Part shown: positions 7,526 to 16,021 of the stretch, one piece after another
How positions within the stretch are numbered: the first letter of the stretch is position 1
Layout of the letters: each line of letters starts with the position of its first letter
Origin: Streptomyces sp. NBC_01298
GTDB taxonomy: Bacteria > Actinomycetota > Actinomycetes > Streptomycetales > Streptomycetaceae
DNA length: 64,000 bases
Assembly (NCBI RefSeq): GCF_035978755.1
Contig: NZ_CP108414.1
Span: 6,200,001-6,264,000 of the forward strand
Direction: 5' to 3'
Translations under genes and position numbers: made by a program
The notes under the pieces: model-generated
Databases searched by the model: none
What the model was told of the DNA's origin: nothing
The model's input: the letters and a program-made list of their open reading frames with translations, nothing else

Positions 7526-8104
7526 TCAGTTCCGCGTGCCGCTCGCCCGGCGACGCAGGAACCAGGTACCGCCGACGGCGGTCGCGGCCAGCACTGCCGC
7601 TCCCGCCGCGATCTTGACGGGGTCGGTGGTGGTGGTCGTGCCACCGCCCACCCCGGTGCGCACGTGGCCCTGGGGGGCGCGGTCGTGCTCGGTGACGATC
7701 AGGTCGCCGGTGGCGAACTTGCCGTTCGCGCAGGTGGCGCCGATCGCGTGGGTGCCGGGGTGGGTTCCGCGGGCGACCTGGAACTGTCCCACGACCACCT
7801 CCTTGTGGGTGCCCGGAGCCAGCTTGAAGCGGCCGCCTCCGACGGTGGTGGCATCGCCCTCGGCGTGACTGCCCGGGCCGCAGGCCTTCGTGTTCACCGT
7901 GACGGTGGTGCCGGGGGCGGCGGACGTGGGCCACACCTCCAGCGGGGCGAAGTCGCCGGCCGCGAAGCCCGTCATGTCGAAGCCCGTCTTGCCGAAGCCG
8001 GGCATGCCCAGGTCCGCGGCGGCGACCGCGCCGGCCACCGGGCCGGCGAACGCGACGGCGGTCAGCGCGGTGGCGGTGAGCACGTGGGCGGTGCGTCGAC
8101 GCAT
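7526..8104 (-). CDS. Secreted, C-terminally anchored protein paired with sortase
   Basis: A 192-residue protein with a signal peptide (basic start, hydrophobic core, AVAAA-type cleavage near residue 29). A beta-rich extracellular part follows with two cysteines (KACGPG, GATCANG). The end is a Thr-rich linker, a hydrophobic segment (IAAGAAVLAATAVGGTWFL) and an RRR tail. That is the layout of a cell-wall-sorted protein, but no LPXTG or LAXTG motif precedes the helix. It may be a membrane-anchored partner or an unusual substrate. It lies 126 bp upstream of the sortase gene on the same strand. AGGAGA precedes the ATG. Confidence 0.8.
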   Translation of the reverse strand: MRRRTAHVLTATALTAVAFAGPVAGAVAAADLGMPGFGKTGFDMTGFAAGDFAPLEVWPTSAAPGTTVTVNTKACGPGSHAEGDATTVGGGRFKLAPGTHKEVVVGQFQVARGTHPGTHAIGATCANGKFATGDLIVTEHDRAPQGHVRTGVGGGTTTTTDPVKIAAGAAVLAATAVGGTWFLRRRASGTRN

Positions 8105-8119
8105 GAGGGGTCTCCTGTG

Positions 8120-8135
8120 GACACGGGGTCGTGTC
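8120..8135 (-). promoter_or_regulatory. Perfect hairpin in the leader of the secreted-protein gene
   Basis: GACACG-GGGT-CGTGTC (plus-strand reading) is a perfect 6-bp stem with a 4-nt loop, about 15 nt upstream of the ATG at 8104 and directly before the AGGAGA ribosome binding site. It could be an operator or an mRNA hairpin that affects ribosome access. Confidence 0.35.
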
Positions 8136-8288
8136 TCCGAGGTAACCCGGGTGCGGGCGGCCGCGCCTGCTGATGTGGTGTCAGATTTGGGCCGGGGGGT
8201 CGGGCGGGGGAGCGTTCTCGCAGGTGGGGAGGGGTGGAGGGGTATCCGTAGGGCACCACCCCGTCCGGGTGACGGTGGCCCGGCGGGG

Positions 8289-8457
8289 CTAGGTCGTCTC
8301 TTTCGGATCTTGTCGGCCGAGTCCGCGGCGTCTGGTGCCGTGCCTGGGCGTGCTGTCGGGGCGCTCGCGTGCTGGGTGTACGTGGTCGCCTCGGCAGTGC
8401 GGCCAGGCGCGGTGCCAGGCGTCGCGGGCCCGACAAGATCCGAAAGAGACGGCCTAG
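8289..8457. mobile_element. MITE-like fold-back element with CTAG target duplication
   Basis: A 161-bp element (8293-8453) lies between two CTAG tetramers (8289-8292 and 8454-8457). Its first and last 24 bp are inverted repeats with one mismatch: the left end starts GTCGTCTCTTTCGG and the right end, read in reverse complement, starts GCCGTCTCTTTCGG. Both arms continue with ATCTTGTCGG. The interior is also largely self-complementary, so the whole unit folds into one long hairpin. It has no room for a transposase. A CTAG duplication fits the YTAR target preference of IS5-family transposases. The right CTAG holds the stop codon of the sensor-kinase gene, so the element inserted at that stop and may now terminate that operon. 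Confidence 0.75.
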
Positions 8458-9731
8458 GCCGGGGGGAGGGTGAGGGTGGCCGAGGCGCCCGAGGGGGGAG
8501 GGTTGGTGAGCGTGATCCGGGCGCCGATGACCTGGGCCTGGCCGAGGGCGATGGTCAGGCCCAGGCCCGTGCCCTGGCCGCGTTCGGTCGCGCCCGTCAG
8601 GAAGCGCTGCGGGCCGTCCCGCAGCAGCGTCTGCGGGAAGCCCGGGCCGTGGTCCCGGACGGTGACCGTGTTCCCGGCCACCGTCACGGTGATCGGGTCC
8701 CCGCCGTGCTTGCGGGCGTTGAGCAGCAGGTTCGTCAGGATCCGCTCCAGCCGCCGGACGTCGGTGCGGACGCGGGTCCCACCCTCGGAGGCGCCCAGCA
8801 CCTGCGCCTCCACCCCCGAACGCCGGGTGACGGCCTCCACCAGCGGCCCCAGGAGGTGGACGTCCAGCTGGGCCACCTCCCGGTCACCGTCCAGCCGGGC
8901 CACCTCCAGGAGGTCCTCCGTCAGACCGCACAGGGCCGCGACCCGGTCGCGCACCAGCTCCGTGGGCCGCCCCGGAGGGAGCAGCTCGGCCGCGGTGAGC
9001 AGACCGGTCAGCGGGGTCCGCAGCTCGTGCGCCACGTCCGCCGTGAACCGCTGCTCCGCCACCAGCCGCCGCTGCAGGCTCGCCGCCATCGTGTCCACCG
9101 CCGCCGACAGCTCGGCCACCTCGTTCCGCGTCCCGGGAACGCCCGACGGGCCGATCCGCGCGTCGAGTTCGCCCGTGCTGATCCGCCGGGCCGTCTCGGC
9201 CGCGGACCGCAGGTCCTTGCTCAGCCGGCTGGCCAGCGCCGCCCCGCCGATCGCCGCGAGGGTGACGACGACCACCCCGAACGCCATCAACTTCTGGTCC
9301 AGTTCCGACAGTTCCGCCTGCTCCCCGGCCAGCGACTGGCGTACGGAGAGCACGTGGGCGCCGCCGACCGGCCGGGCGGCCCACACCGCCGGGTGGGGAC
9401 CGTACAGGTCGAGGTAGGTGGTGCGCTCCCCGGCCAGGGCGGCCTGCCGCAGCGGTTCCGGCAGGCCCGGGCAGTCGAGGCGCGCGTCGGCCTCCCCGAC
9501 CTTGTCGAAGTCGAGCTGGCCCGTGAGCTCGTACACCTGCCGGACCCGGACGAGCTGCGCGAGGGCGCTCTTGCGCGCCGCGTCGGCCACCTGGTCCGCG
9601 CGGGCCTCGTGGATCAGGATGCCGATGGTGAGCGCGACGAGCGAGCAGCCGACGGCGAGCAGGACGGCGATCTTCCAGCGCAGCCCGAGGGAGTGCACGA
9701 GGCGGCGGCAGCGGAGCAGGGAACGTTTCAC
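8454..9731 (-). CDS. HAMP-domain sensor histidine kinase (orphan, no adjacent response regulator)
   Basis: A 425-residue kinase. Helix 1 (KIAVLLAVGCSLVALTIGILI) and helix 2 (LMAFGVVVVTLAAIGGAALAS) bracket an extracellular sensor of about 110 residues. A HAMP linker follows, then the H-box VAHELRTPLTG, N-box LTNLLLNARKHGG, G1 DHGPGF and G2 GTGLGLTIALG, all intact, so it should be an active kinase. It overlaps the upstream lipoprotein gene by 4 bp (ATGA). A lipoprotein next to a kinase recalls CseA/CseC of the SigE system, but no sigma factor or response-regulator gene is nearby, so I do not assign that name. Its stop codon lies in the CTAG flank of the MITE. Confidence 0.88.
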   Translation of the reverse strand: MKRSLLRCRRLVHSLGLRWKIAVLLAVGCSLVALTIGILIHEARADQVADAARKSALAQLVRVRQVYELTGQLDFDKVGEADARLDCPGLPEPLRQAALAGERTTYLDLYGPHPAVWAARPVGGAHVLSVRQSLAGEQAELSELDQKLMAFGVVVVTLAAIGGAALASRLSKDLRSAAETARRISTGELDARIGPSGVPGTRNEVAELSAAVDTMAASLQRRLVAEQRFTADVAHELRTPLTGLLTAAELLPPGRPTELVRDRVAALCGLTEDLLEVARLDGDREVAQLDVHLLGPLVEAVTRRSGVEAQVLGASEGGTRVRTDVRRLERILTNLLLNARKHGGDPITVTVAGNTVTVRDHGPGFPQTLLRDGPQRFLTGATERGQGTGLGLTIALGQAQVIGARITLTNPPPSGASATLTLPPA

Positions 9732-10462
9732 CTGGCCGCCGGCTTCGTGGGGGCGGGGGATTCGGAGCGGGACGGCAGCGGGGTCGGGCGCGCGGGGATT
9801 TCGGGGGCGGTCCTCAATCCGGTGCCCGGGCTGGAGATGGAGTTGCCGAACCTGTGCTCGTCGCTGAGGACGCTCATCCGCTGGCCGTCCCAGTGGTAGC
9901 GGATGTCGTGCGCGGATCCGTCGTCATCGGTGGTGCGCACCAGCAGGTCGGTGCCGAGGGTGTCGACGGTCATCCGCCGGCCGCTGGTGAACAGGATGGG
10001 GAGGATCCTTCCGTCGGCCGCGGTGTAGGCGCTCAGTACCGACCGCCCGGTCTCGGTGTCGGCGGCGACGATCAGCTCGGGTTTTCCGTCACCCGTCAGG
10101 TCCGCGTACCGGGCCGGCCGCATTCCGGCCTTGCCGGGGCCCCCGATCGCCGGGCCTCCGCTGAAACGTCTCATCGCCTTGTCCGCGCGGACCACTGCCA
10201 TCACGTCAACCTTCCCGATCCCCTCCGGCCCCACGGCCGGAGCGCCGTCGAGCGGCCGCGGCGGCGCCACCCTGCCGGCCACCGCCGTACCGCGGGTGCT
10301 GGGTGATTCGGTCCACGAGGGCCACAGCGGCTTCGGCCGCGGCTGGGCGGAGACGGGCGGCGCGACCTCGCCGGACCCGAGCCCCCCGGGCGTGCCGCAG
10401 GCGCCGAGGCCAAGGCAGAGCAGGGCGGCCGCGGCGAGGTGGCGGTACGTCGGTCGAGTCAT
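9728..10462 (-). CDS. Lipoprotein coupled to the sensor kinase (CseA-like arrangement)
   Basis: A 244-residue exported lipoprotein. The N-terminus MTRPTYRHLAAAALLCLGLGACG is a short signal sequence ending in a lipobox (LGAC). A Pro-rich linker follows, then an FG-GAP-like calcium-binding stretch (YADLTGDGKPELIVAAD), a beta-rich domain and a Pro/Ser-rich tail. The end overlaps the kinase start (ATGA), so the two proteins are probably made in step, with the lipoprotein perhaps tuning the kinase sensor. ATG at 10462 is chosen because it puts the lipobox at the normal distance. An upstream GTG at 10537 would add 25 non-signal residues, and no clear ribosome binding site supports either. Confidence 0.78.
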   Translation of the reverse strand: MTRPTYRHLAAAALLCLGLGACGTPGGLGSGEVAPPVSAQPRPKPLWPSWTESPSTRGTAVAGRVAPPRPLDGAPAVGPEGIGKVDVMAVVRADKAMRRFSGGPAIGGPGKAGMRPARYADLTGDGKPELIVAADTETGRSVLSAYTAADGRILPILFTSGRRMTVDTLGTDLLVRTTDDDGSAHDIRYHWDGQRMSVLSDEHRFGNSISSPGTGLRTAPEIPARPTPLPSRSESPAPTKPAAR

Positions 10463-10664
10463 GGAAGGCGGAACCGTCGGGTGGTGGGGGAGGGCGGAAC
10501 GGGGCGAGGCAGACTGACGGTAGACGGCGTCGGTCACGGGGACCGGGCGGGCGTGTAACAGCGGTGCGTACGCGGGCTCCCGCGGCCGCGGTCGGGACGT
10601 TCGACCCGCCCCGCGGCCGGTGGGAGTCCGGTCAGCAGCTCAGCCTGAATCGAGGGAGGCCCGC

Positions 10665-11186
10665 ATGACATCGGCCGATCGGCCGGAAGGCCACGCCGAA
10701 GGAACGATTCCGCAGGGGGTGCTGCCGCAGCGGGTGGTTCCGCAGGGAACGCCGGGAACGCTTCCGCGGCAGGAGCAGCTCCCGTTCTTCGTCTACGGGA
10801 CCCTGCGCCCGGGAGAGGTCAACCACGACCTCTTCCTGCGCGGCCGCACCGCCGCCGAGGAACCCGCCCGCCTCCCGGACGCGGCCCTGTACGAGGGCCC
10901 CGGATACCCGTACGCCGTGGACCGCCCCGGCTCCGCCATAGCCGGGGAGCTGATCACCCCGGCCCCGGGGGCGTACGGGGAACTCCTCGTGGCGCTCGAC
11001 CTGCTGGAGGAGTACGCGGGCCCCGGACACCCCGCGAACATCTACGACCGCACCGCCCGCGAGGCCCTGCGCCCCGACGGCACCCCGGTCCGCGCCTGGG
11101 TCTACCTGGCCGCCCCGCCCCTGGCCCGCCGCCTCGCCCGCTCCGGCACCCCCATCCCGGGCGGCGACTGGCTGCGCCGCGGCTAG
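10665..11186 (+). CDS. Gamma-glutamylcyclotransferase / AIG2-like family protein
   Basis: A 173-residue protein. After a Gln/Pro-rich leader of about 38 residues the core begins with LPFFVYGTLRPGEVNHDLF, the family's YGTLRxG substrate-binding signature. Further on it has a conserved acidic region (VALDLLEEYAG) holding the likely catalytic Glu, and the terminal VRAWVYLAAPP strand. Members cleave gamma-glutamyl amines or dipeptides with cyclisation to 5-oxoproline, but the substrate here is unknown. GAGGGAGG sits 6 nt before the ATG. Confidence 0.82.
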   Translation: MTSADRPEGHAEGTIPQGVLPQRVVPQGTPGTLPRQEQLPFFVYGTLRPGEVNHDLFLRGRTAAEEPARLPDAALYEGPGYPYAVDRPGSAIAGELITPAPGAYGELLVALDLLEEYAGPGHPANIYDRTAREALRPDGTPVRAWVYLAAPPLARRLARSGTPIPGGDWLRRG

Positions 11187-11268
11187 GCCGGCCAGTCCGG
11201 ACAGGCTCGGCCAGTCCGGCCAGTCCGGCCAGGCCGGCCAGGCCGGTCAGTCCGGTCGGTCCGGTCGG
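11187..11268. repeat. Short tandem repeats of a CCAGTCCGG-type unit
   Basis: About nine imperfect 9-bp units (GGCCAGTCC, GGCCAGGCC, GGTCAGTCC, GGTCGGTCC) fill the gap between the cyclotransferase gene and the 3' end of dnaG. They can form alternative hairpins and may act as a bidirectional terminator. This is probably slippage-prone DNA. Confidence 0.6.
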
Positions 11269-11272
11269 TGGG

Positions 11273-13198
11273 CTACAGGCCTTCCGCGCCGCGGTTGCGC
11301 AGGCGCTGCTCGTACTGCTGGAGGACCCACAGCTCCTCCTGGACGGCCGCCAGCTGCTCGGGCGACCCCTGGTGACCGAGGCGGGCCATCGTGCCCTGGA
11401 TCTCGCGCACCCGGCGGTCCACCGCGCGGAGCCTGACCTGGACCAGCTGGACCCCGGCGTAGACCTCGTCCACGGTCTTCGCGCGGATCGCCTCCACGAC
11501 GAGCTCGGTGACCAGCGCGCGGACGGTGTCGTTCGGCGCGGCGTCCCGGACCCGGGTCACATAGTCCTCGGTGCCGAGCGAAGCGCCGCCGGCGTCCAGG
11601 ATGGCCTGGCGGACGGCCGCGTAGGGCGGGGCGGTGAACTCGTCCATCCCGTACGCGTCGAAGGCGGGGGAGACCAGTGCCGGGCGCTGGAGCGCCAGCT
11701 TGAGCAGCTCGCGCTCGGTGATGTGCGCGGGGCTGCGCAGGTTCAGCGCGGGACCCGAGGGGCTCCCGGACGGCGCCGGGATGTCCTCGTACGAGTGGCC
11801 GGAGTGACCCGGGCCGCCGGAGGACTGCCCCCGGCGCTGCTGCTGGGGCTGGTTGCCGCGCTCCCGGGCCCAGCGGTCGAGCTGGGCGATCCGCTTGACC
11901 ACGAACTGCTCGTCGCGCATGCCGAGCATGCCCGCCAGCTGGACCGCCGACTCGTGCTGGATCGCGACGTTCTTGATCTTCTTGATGATCGGGGCGGCTT
12001 CCTCCAGCGCGGCCGCCCGCCCCGCCGGGTTCTCCAGGTTGTGCCGGGCCACGATGTGCTTCAGGGCGAACTCGAACAGCGGGGTGCGGGCCTCGACCAG
12101 CCCCGATACGGCCGCGTCGCCCTTGGCCAGGCGCAGGTCGCAGGGGTCCATGCCGCCCGGGGCGATGGTGATGGAGGTCTCCGCGGCGAACTTCTGGTCG
12201 TCCTCGAAGGCGCGCAGCGCGGCCTTCTGTCCGGCCGCGTCCCCGTCGAAGGTGAAGATCACCTCGGCGGTCGCGTTGTCCATGAGCAGCCGGCGCAGGA
12301 TCTTGATGTGGTCGCCGCCGAAGGCGGTGCCGCAGGTGGCGATCGCGGTGGTGACCCCGGCCATGTGGCAGGCCATGACGTCGGTGTAGCCCTCGACGAC
12401 GACGGCCCGGGAGGTCTTGGCGATCTCCTTCTTGGCCAGGTCGATGCCGTACAGCACCTGGGACTTCTTGTAGATCGCCGTCTCGGGGGTGTTCAGGTAC
12501 TTGGGGCCGTTGTCGTCGTCGCGCAGTTTGCGCGCGCCGAAGCCGACGACCTCGCCGCTGATGTCGCGGATGGGCCACATCAGCCGGCCGCGGAAGCGGT
12601 CGATGGGCTTTCCGCTGCGGCTGTCCTGGGACAGGCCCGAGGTGATCAGTTCCTTGTCGCTGAAGCCCTTGCCGCGCAGGAAGCGGGTCAGGTGGTCCCA
12701 GCCGGCCGGGCTGTAGCCGACGCTGAAGTGCTGGGCGGCGGCCTGGTCGAAGCCGCGCTCGGCCAGGAACTTGCGGCCGATCTCCGCCTCGGCGCTGCCG
12801 AGCTGGTCCGTGTAGAACTCGGCCGCGGCCTTGTTCGCCTCGACCAGCCGGATCCGCTCGCCGCGCCCGCTGCTGCCGGCGGTGTAGCCGCCCTCTTCGT
12901 ACCGCAGGGTGATGCCGGCCAGGCCGGCGAGCCGTTCCACCGCCTCCGAGAAGGAGAGGTGGTCGATCTTCATGACGAAGTCGAGGGTGTCCCCGCCCGC
13001 CTGGCAGCCGAAGCAGTGGTAGAAGCCCTTGCTCGGGCTGACCTGGAAGGACGGGGACTTCTCGTCGTGGAAGGGGCAGAGGCCCTTGAGGTTGCCGCCG
13101 CCGGCGTTGCGCAGCTGGAGGTACTCCGAGACCACGGCGTCGATCGGGACCGCGTCCCGTACCGCCTTCACGTCGTCGTCGTTGATCCGTCCTGCCAC
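11273..13198 (-). CDS. dnaG: DNA primase DnaG
   Basis: A 641-residue replication primase. The N-terminal CHC2 zinc finger is seen as CPFHDEKSPSF and YHCFGCQAGGD (about residues 41-68). The RNA polymerase core includes the DnaG-specific GYSPAGWDHL and FRGRLMWPI motifs. The Toprim motifs are VVVEGYTDVMACH (metal-binding Glu) and IFTFDGDAAGQKAAL (DGD acid residues). The C-terminal part after about 460 is the helicase-binding domain, with a low-complexity Gln/Gly/Ser linker before it. It synthesises RNA primers at the replication fork. The GTG start follows TAGACT by 6 nt without a ribosome binding site. Confidence 0.97.
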   Translation of the reverse strand: MAGRINDDDVKAVRDAVPIDAVVSEYLQLRNAGGGNLKGLCPFHDEKSPSFQVSPSKGFYHCFGCQAGGDTLDFVMKIDHLSFSEAVERLAGLAGITLRYEEGGYTAGSSGRGERIRLVEANKAAAEFYTDQLGSAEAEIGRKFLAERGFDQAAAQHFSVGYSPAGWDHLTRFLRGKGFSDKELITSGLSQDSRSGKPIDRFRGRLMWPIRDISGEVVGFGARKLRDDDNGPKYLNTPETAIYKKSQVLYGIDLAKKEIAKTSRAVVVEGYTDVMACHMAGVTTAIATCGTAFGGDHIKILRRLLMDNATAEVIFTFDGDAAGQKAALRAFEDDQKFAAETSITIAPGGMDPCDLRLAKGDAAVSGLVEARTPLFEFALKHIVARHNLENPAGRAAALEEAAPIIKKIKNVAIQHESAVQLAGMLGMRDEQFVVKRIAQLDRWARERGNQPQQQRRGQSSGGPGHSGHSYEDIPAPSGSPSGPALNLRSPAHITERELLKLALQRPALVSPAFDAYGMDEFTAPPYAAVRQAILDAGGASLGTEDYVTRVRDAAPNDTVRALVTELVVEAIRAKTVDEVYAGVQLVQVRLRAVDRRVREIQGTMARLGHQGSPEQLAAVQEELWVLQQYEQRLRNRGAEGL

Positions 13199-13204
13199 CG
13201 CGCC

Positions 13205-13210
13205 AGTCTA
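13205..13210 (-). promoter_or_regulatory. -10 box TAGACT for leaderless dnaG
   Basis: On the minus strand TAGACT is followed by GGCGCG and then the GTG at 13198. No ribosome binding site precedes it. The 34-bp gap to the next gene leaves little room for a leader. Confidence 0.5.
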
Positions 13211-13232
13211 CGGCCGGGCGGAGACAATCCCG

Positions 13233-14507
13233 TCAGGCCCCTTCCGCCGGAACCAGGGCCGGAAGCGGAATCGAGGGGTCCGCCAGTTTCTCGCGGTCCA
13301 CCGGCGCCTTCGACCTGATCAGGGCCTGGATGTCCTCGGTGACGTCCCACACGTTCACGTTCATCCCGGCCAGCACCCGGCCGTCCGAGAGCCAGAAGGC
13401 GATGAACTCCCGCTTGCCCGCGTCCCCGCGGATCAGCACCTGGTCGTAGCCGCCCGCCGGGGCGTACCCCGAGTACTCCAGACCCACGTCGTACTGGTCG
13501 GAGAAGAAGTACGGAACCCGGTCGTACGAGACCTCCTGCCCCAGCATCGCCCGCGCGGCGGCCGGCCCGCCGTTCAGCGCGTTCGCCCAGTGCTCCACCC
13601 GCAGCCGGGCCCCCAGCACCGGGTGGTGCGCGGCCGCCACGTCCCCGACCGCGTACACGTCCGGGTCGGAGGTGCGCAGCGAGGCGTCCACCGCGATCCC
13701 GCCCCCGTGCTCCCGGTCCACCAGGGCCAGGCCCGAGGTCTCCGCCAGCGCGGTCCGCGGGGCGGCCCCGATCGCCGCGAGGACCGCGTGCGCCGGGTGC
13801 TCCTCCCCGTCGTCCGTACGGGCCGCCAGCACCATGCCGTCGTGCCCGACGATCTCCGTCAGATGGGAGCCGAAGTGGAAGCGGACCCCGTGCTCGGTGT
13901 GCAGGTCGGCGAAGAGCCGGCCGACCTCCGGACCGAGCACCGCGTGCAGCGGGGTCGGTGCCGGTTCGATCACGGTGACCTCGGCGCCGTACCCGCGGGC
14001 CGCCGCCGCGACCTCCAGACCGATCCAGCCCGCGCCCGCGATCAGCAGGTGCCCGTTGTCCCGGCCCAGTCCCGCCAGGGCGCCCCGCAGCCGCTCCGCG
14101 TGCGAGAGCCGGCGCAGGTGGTGCACCCCGACCAGCTCGGTGCCCGGGATGTCGAGCCGGCGCGGTTCGGCGCCGGTGGCGAGCAGCAGCTTGTCGTAGG
14201 GCAGTGCCGTGCCGTCACCGAGCACCACCTTCTTGGCCTCCCGGTCGAGCTGGACCGCGGGCTGGCCGAGGTGCAGCTCGATGTCGGAGGCCGCGTACCA
14301 GGACGCCTCGTGCACGAAGACGCTCTCGCGCTCCTCCTTGCCCGCCAGGTACCCCTTGGAGAGCGGCGGCCGCTCGTAGGGATGCTCGCGCTCGTCGCCG
14401 ATCAGGATCACCCGCCCCGTGAACCCCTCGGACCTCAGCGTTTCGGCCGCCTTAGCCCCGGCGAGCCCTGCGCCGACGATGACGAACGTCCGGTGTGCGT
14501 CGACCAC
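13233..14507 (-). CDS. FAD/NAD(P)-dependent ferredoxin reductase family oxidoreductase
   Basis: A 424-residue flavoprotein. It opens with TFVIVGAGLAGAKAAETLRS (FAD-binding GxGxxG), then RPPLSKGYLAG. The second Rossmann motif is LLIAGAGWIGLEVAAAARG (NAD-binding). The FAD motif VYAVGDVAA is near residue 280. The C-terminal reductase domain (HWANALNGGPAAARAMLG) matches the rubredoxin/ferredoxin reductase family that serves P450s and dioxygenases. The start is GTG at 14507, with GAGGAGG 6 nt upstream; that signal makes the more upstream ATG at 14525 unlikely. No P450 or ferredoxin gene is adjacent, so its partner is unknown. Confidence 0.88.
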   Translation of the reverse strand: MVDAHRTFVIVGAGLAGAKAAETLRSEGFTGRVILIGDEREHPYERPPLSKGYLAGKEERESVFVHEASWYAASDIELHLGQPAVQLDREAKKVVLGDGTALPYDKLLLATGAEPRRLDIPGTELVGVHHLRRLSHAERLRGALAGLGRDNGHLLIAGAGWIGLEVAAAARGYGAEVTVIEPAPTPLHAVLGPEVGRLFADLHTEHGVRFHFGSHLTEIVGHDGMVLAARTDDGEEHPAHAVLAAIGAAPRTALAETSGLALVDREHGGGIAVDASLRTSDPDVYAVGDVAAAHHPVLGARLRVEHWANALNGGPAAARAMLGQEVSYDRVPYFFSDQYDVGLEYSGYAPAGGYDQVLIRGDAGKREFIAFWLSDGRVLAGMNVNVWDVTEDIQALIRSKAPVDREKLADPSIPLPALVPAEGA

Positions 14508-14600
14508 CTGATGCCTCCTCATAACCTCTGCGCCACATGCGACCACATGCGAGCCTCCCGCACCGAGCCTGCCGCGTGAAGGGGGAGTGGCCCGATCGGC

Positions 14601-15944
14601 TCACCGTTCGGCGCGTCGCGCGCGCTGGATGAGGCGGGCGTGCAGGGAGCGGGCGGAGGCGTCGGTGAGGGCCGCGATCTGGTCCACGACCGCCCGCTTC
14701 CTGGCCCGGTCGTCCGGGGCCGCGTCGAAGATCGCGCGGAACTGCGGGTCCAGCCCCTCGGGCGCGCGGGCGCTGACGGCCTCCGCCAGTTCGGCCAGGA
14801 CGATCCGCTGATCGGCTCGGATCCGCTCCTGCTCGTCGCGCTGTATGACGTACAGGTCGGCGACCGCCTTCAGCACCGCGCACTCGTTGCGTGCCTCGCG
14901 CGGCACCACCAGCTCCGCCGCGTACCGGGTCAGCCGGCCGGTCCCGTACGCCTGCCGGGTGGCGCCCTCGGCGGCCAGGCAGAACCGGCCGATCAGCTGG
15001 CTGGTCGCGTCCTTCAGCCGGGCCTGGGCCACGGCCGAGCCGTCGTACCCGTGCGGCCACCACTCCTGCTCCATCAAACGGTCCAGCGCCTCGCGGAGTT
15101 CCTCCGGCGCGGTGTCGGCGGGCACGTACCGGCCGATGGCCACCCGCCAGATCTCCGTGCGCTCGGGCTCGGCGAAGAGCAGGTTCGGGTCGAGGTGGCC
15201 GGCGTGCAGGCCGTCCTCGAAGTCGTGGACGGAGTACGCCACGTCGTCCGACCAGTCCATGACCTGCGCCTCGAAGCACTTGCGGTCCGCGGGCGCGCCG
15301 CGGCGCAGCCACTCGAAGACCGGCAGGTCGTCCTCGTAGGCGCCGAACTTCACCGAGCCCGGGTCGGTGGGGTGGTCCCCGCGCGCCCAGGGGTACTTGG
15401 TGGCGGCGTCCAGGCAGGCCCGGGTGAGGTTCAGCCCGACGCTGACCAGCTCGCCGGTCGCCTGATCGGGGACGAACCGCTTGGGCTCCAGCCGGGTCAG
15501 CAGGCGCAGCGACTGGGCGTTGCCCTCGAAACCGCCGCAGTCCTTGGCGAACTCGTTGAGCGCCTCCTCGCCGTTGTGGCCGAAGGGCGGGTGCCCCATG
15601 TCGTGCGACAGGCAGGCGGCTTCGACCAGATCGGGATCGCAGCCGAGGGCCGCGCCGAGCTCGCGCCCGACCTGGGCGCATTCGAGGGAGTGCGTCAGCC
15701 GCGTACGAGGACTGGCGTCCCAGTCGTACGAACGCGTCCCCGGGGTCACCACCTGCGTCTTCCCGGCGAGCCGGCGCAGGGCCGCGGAGTGCAGCACGCG
15801 GGCGCGGTCGCGCTGGAAGGCGGTCCGCCCGGGCCGTTTGTCGGGCTCGGTGGCCCAGCGCTCGGTATCGGCGGGATCGTACGGCTCGCCGGGCAGGTCG
15901 AGGGCGGGTCGGACAGGTGCGGTGGTGCCTTCCATGCCTTCCAT
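14601..15944 (-). CDS. dgt: Deoxyguanosinetriphosphate triphosphohydrolase (HD-domain dNTPase)
   Basis: A 447-residue HD-superfamily phosphohydrolase that removes triphosphate from dGTP or other dNTPs. The metal-binding residues are visible as [15 protein letters not shown] (first His), [17 protein letters not shown] (HD pair), and [16 protein letters not shown] (last Asp). The N-terminal [19 protein letters not shown] and GKTQV are also characteristic. The start is the first ATG of MEGMEG, 7 nt after a TACCGT box with no ribosome binding site. From memory, dgt lying beside dnaG is usual in actinobacteria. Confidence 0.94.
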   Translation of the reverse strand: MEGMEGTTAPVRPALDLPGEPYDPADTERWATEPDKRPGRTAFQRDRARVLHSAALRRLAGKTQVVTPGTRSYDWDASPRTRLTHSLECAQVGRELGAALGCDPDLVEAACLSHDMGHPPFGHNGEEALNEFAKDCGGFEGNAQSLRLLTRLEPKRFVPDQATGELVSVGLNLTRACLDAATKYPWARGDHPTDPGSVKFGAYEDDLPVFEWLRRGAPADRKCFEAQVMDWSDDVAYSVHDFEDGLHAGHLDPNLLFAEPERTEIWRVAIGRYVPADTAPEELREALDRLMEQEWWPHGYDGSAVAQARLKDATSQLIGRFCLAAEGATRQAYGTGRLTRYAAELVVPREARNECAVLKAVADLYVIQRDEQERIRADQRIVLAELAEAVSARAPEGLDPQFRAIFDAAPDDRARKRAVVDQIAALTDASARSLHARLIQRARRAER

Positions 15945-15951
15945 GGCCCAA

Positions 15952-15957
15952 ACGGTA
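15952..15957 (-). promoter_or_regulatory. -10 box TACCGT for leaderless dgt
   Basis: On the minus strand TACCGT is followed by 7 nt and the ATG at 15944. No Shine-Dalgarno sequence lies between them. Confidence 0.45.
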
Positions 15958-16021
15958 ACCGCCCGGGCCGACAAGACGAGTCAAGAGGAGCAATCCGATC
16001 GATTGCCGCCCAACCCGGTCG

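Noticed and set aside
9728..9731. Naming the kinase and lipoprotein genes cseC and cseA
   Set aside because: The lipoprotein-kinase pairing is suggestive, but sigE and cseB are absent and residue-level identity could not be tested.
11187..11268. Possible origin iterons near dnaG
   Set aside because: The 9-bp units are GC-only, imperfect and unlike DnaA boxes (TTGTCCACA-type); they fit a slippage repeat or terminator better.
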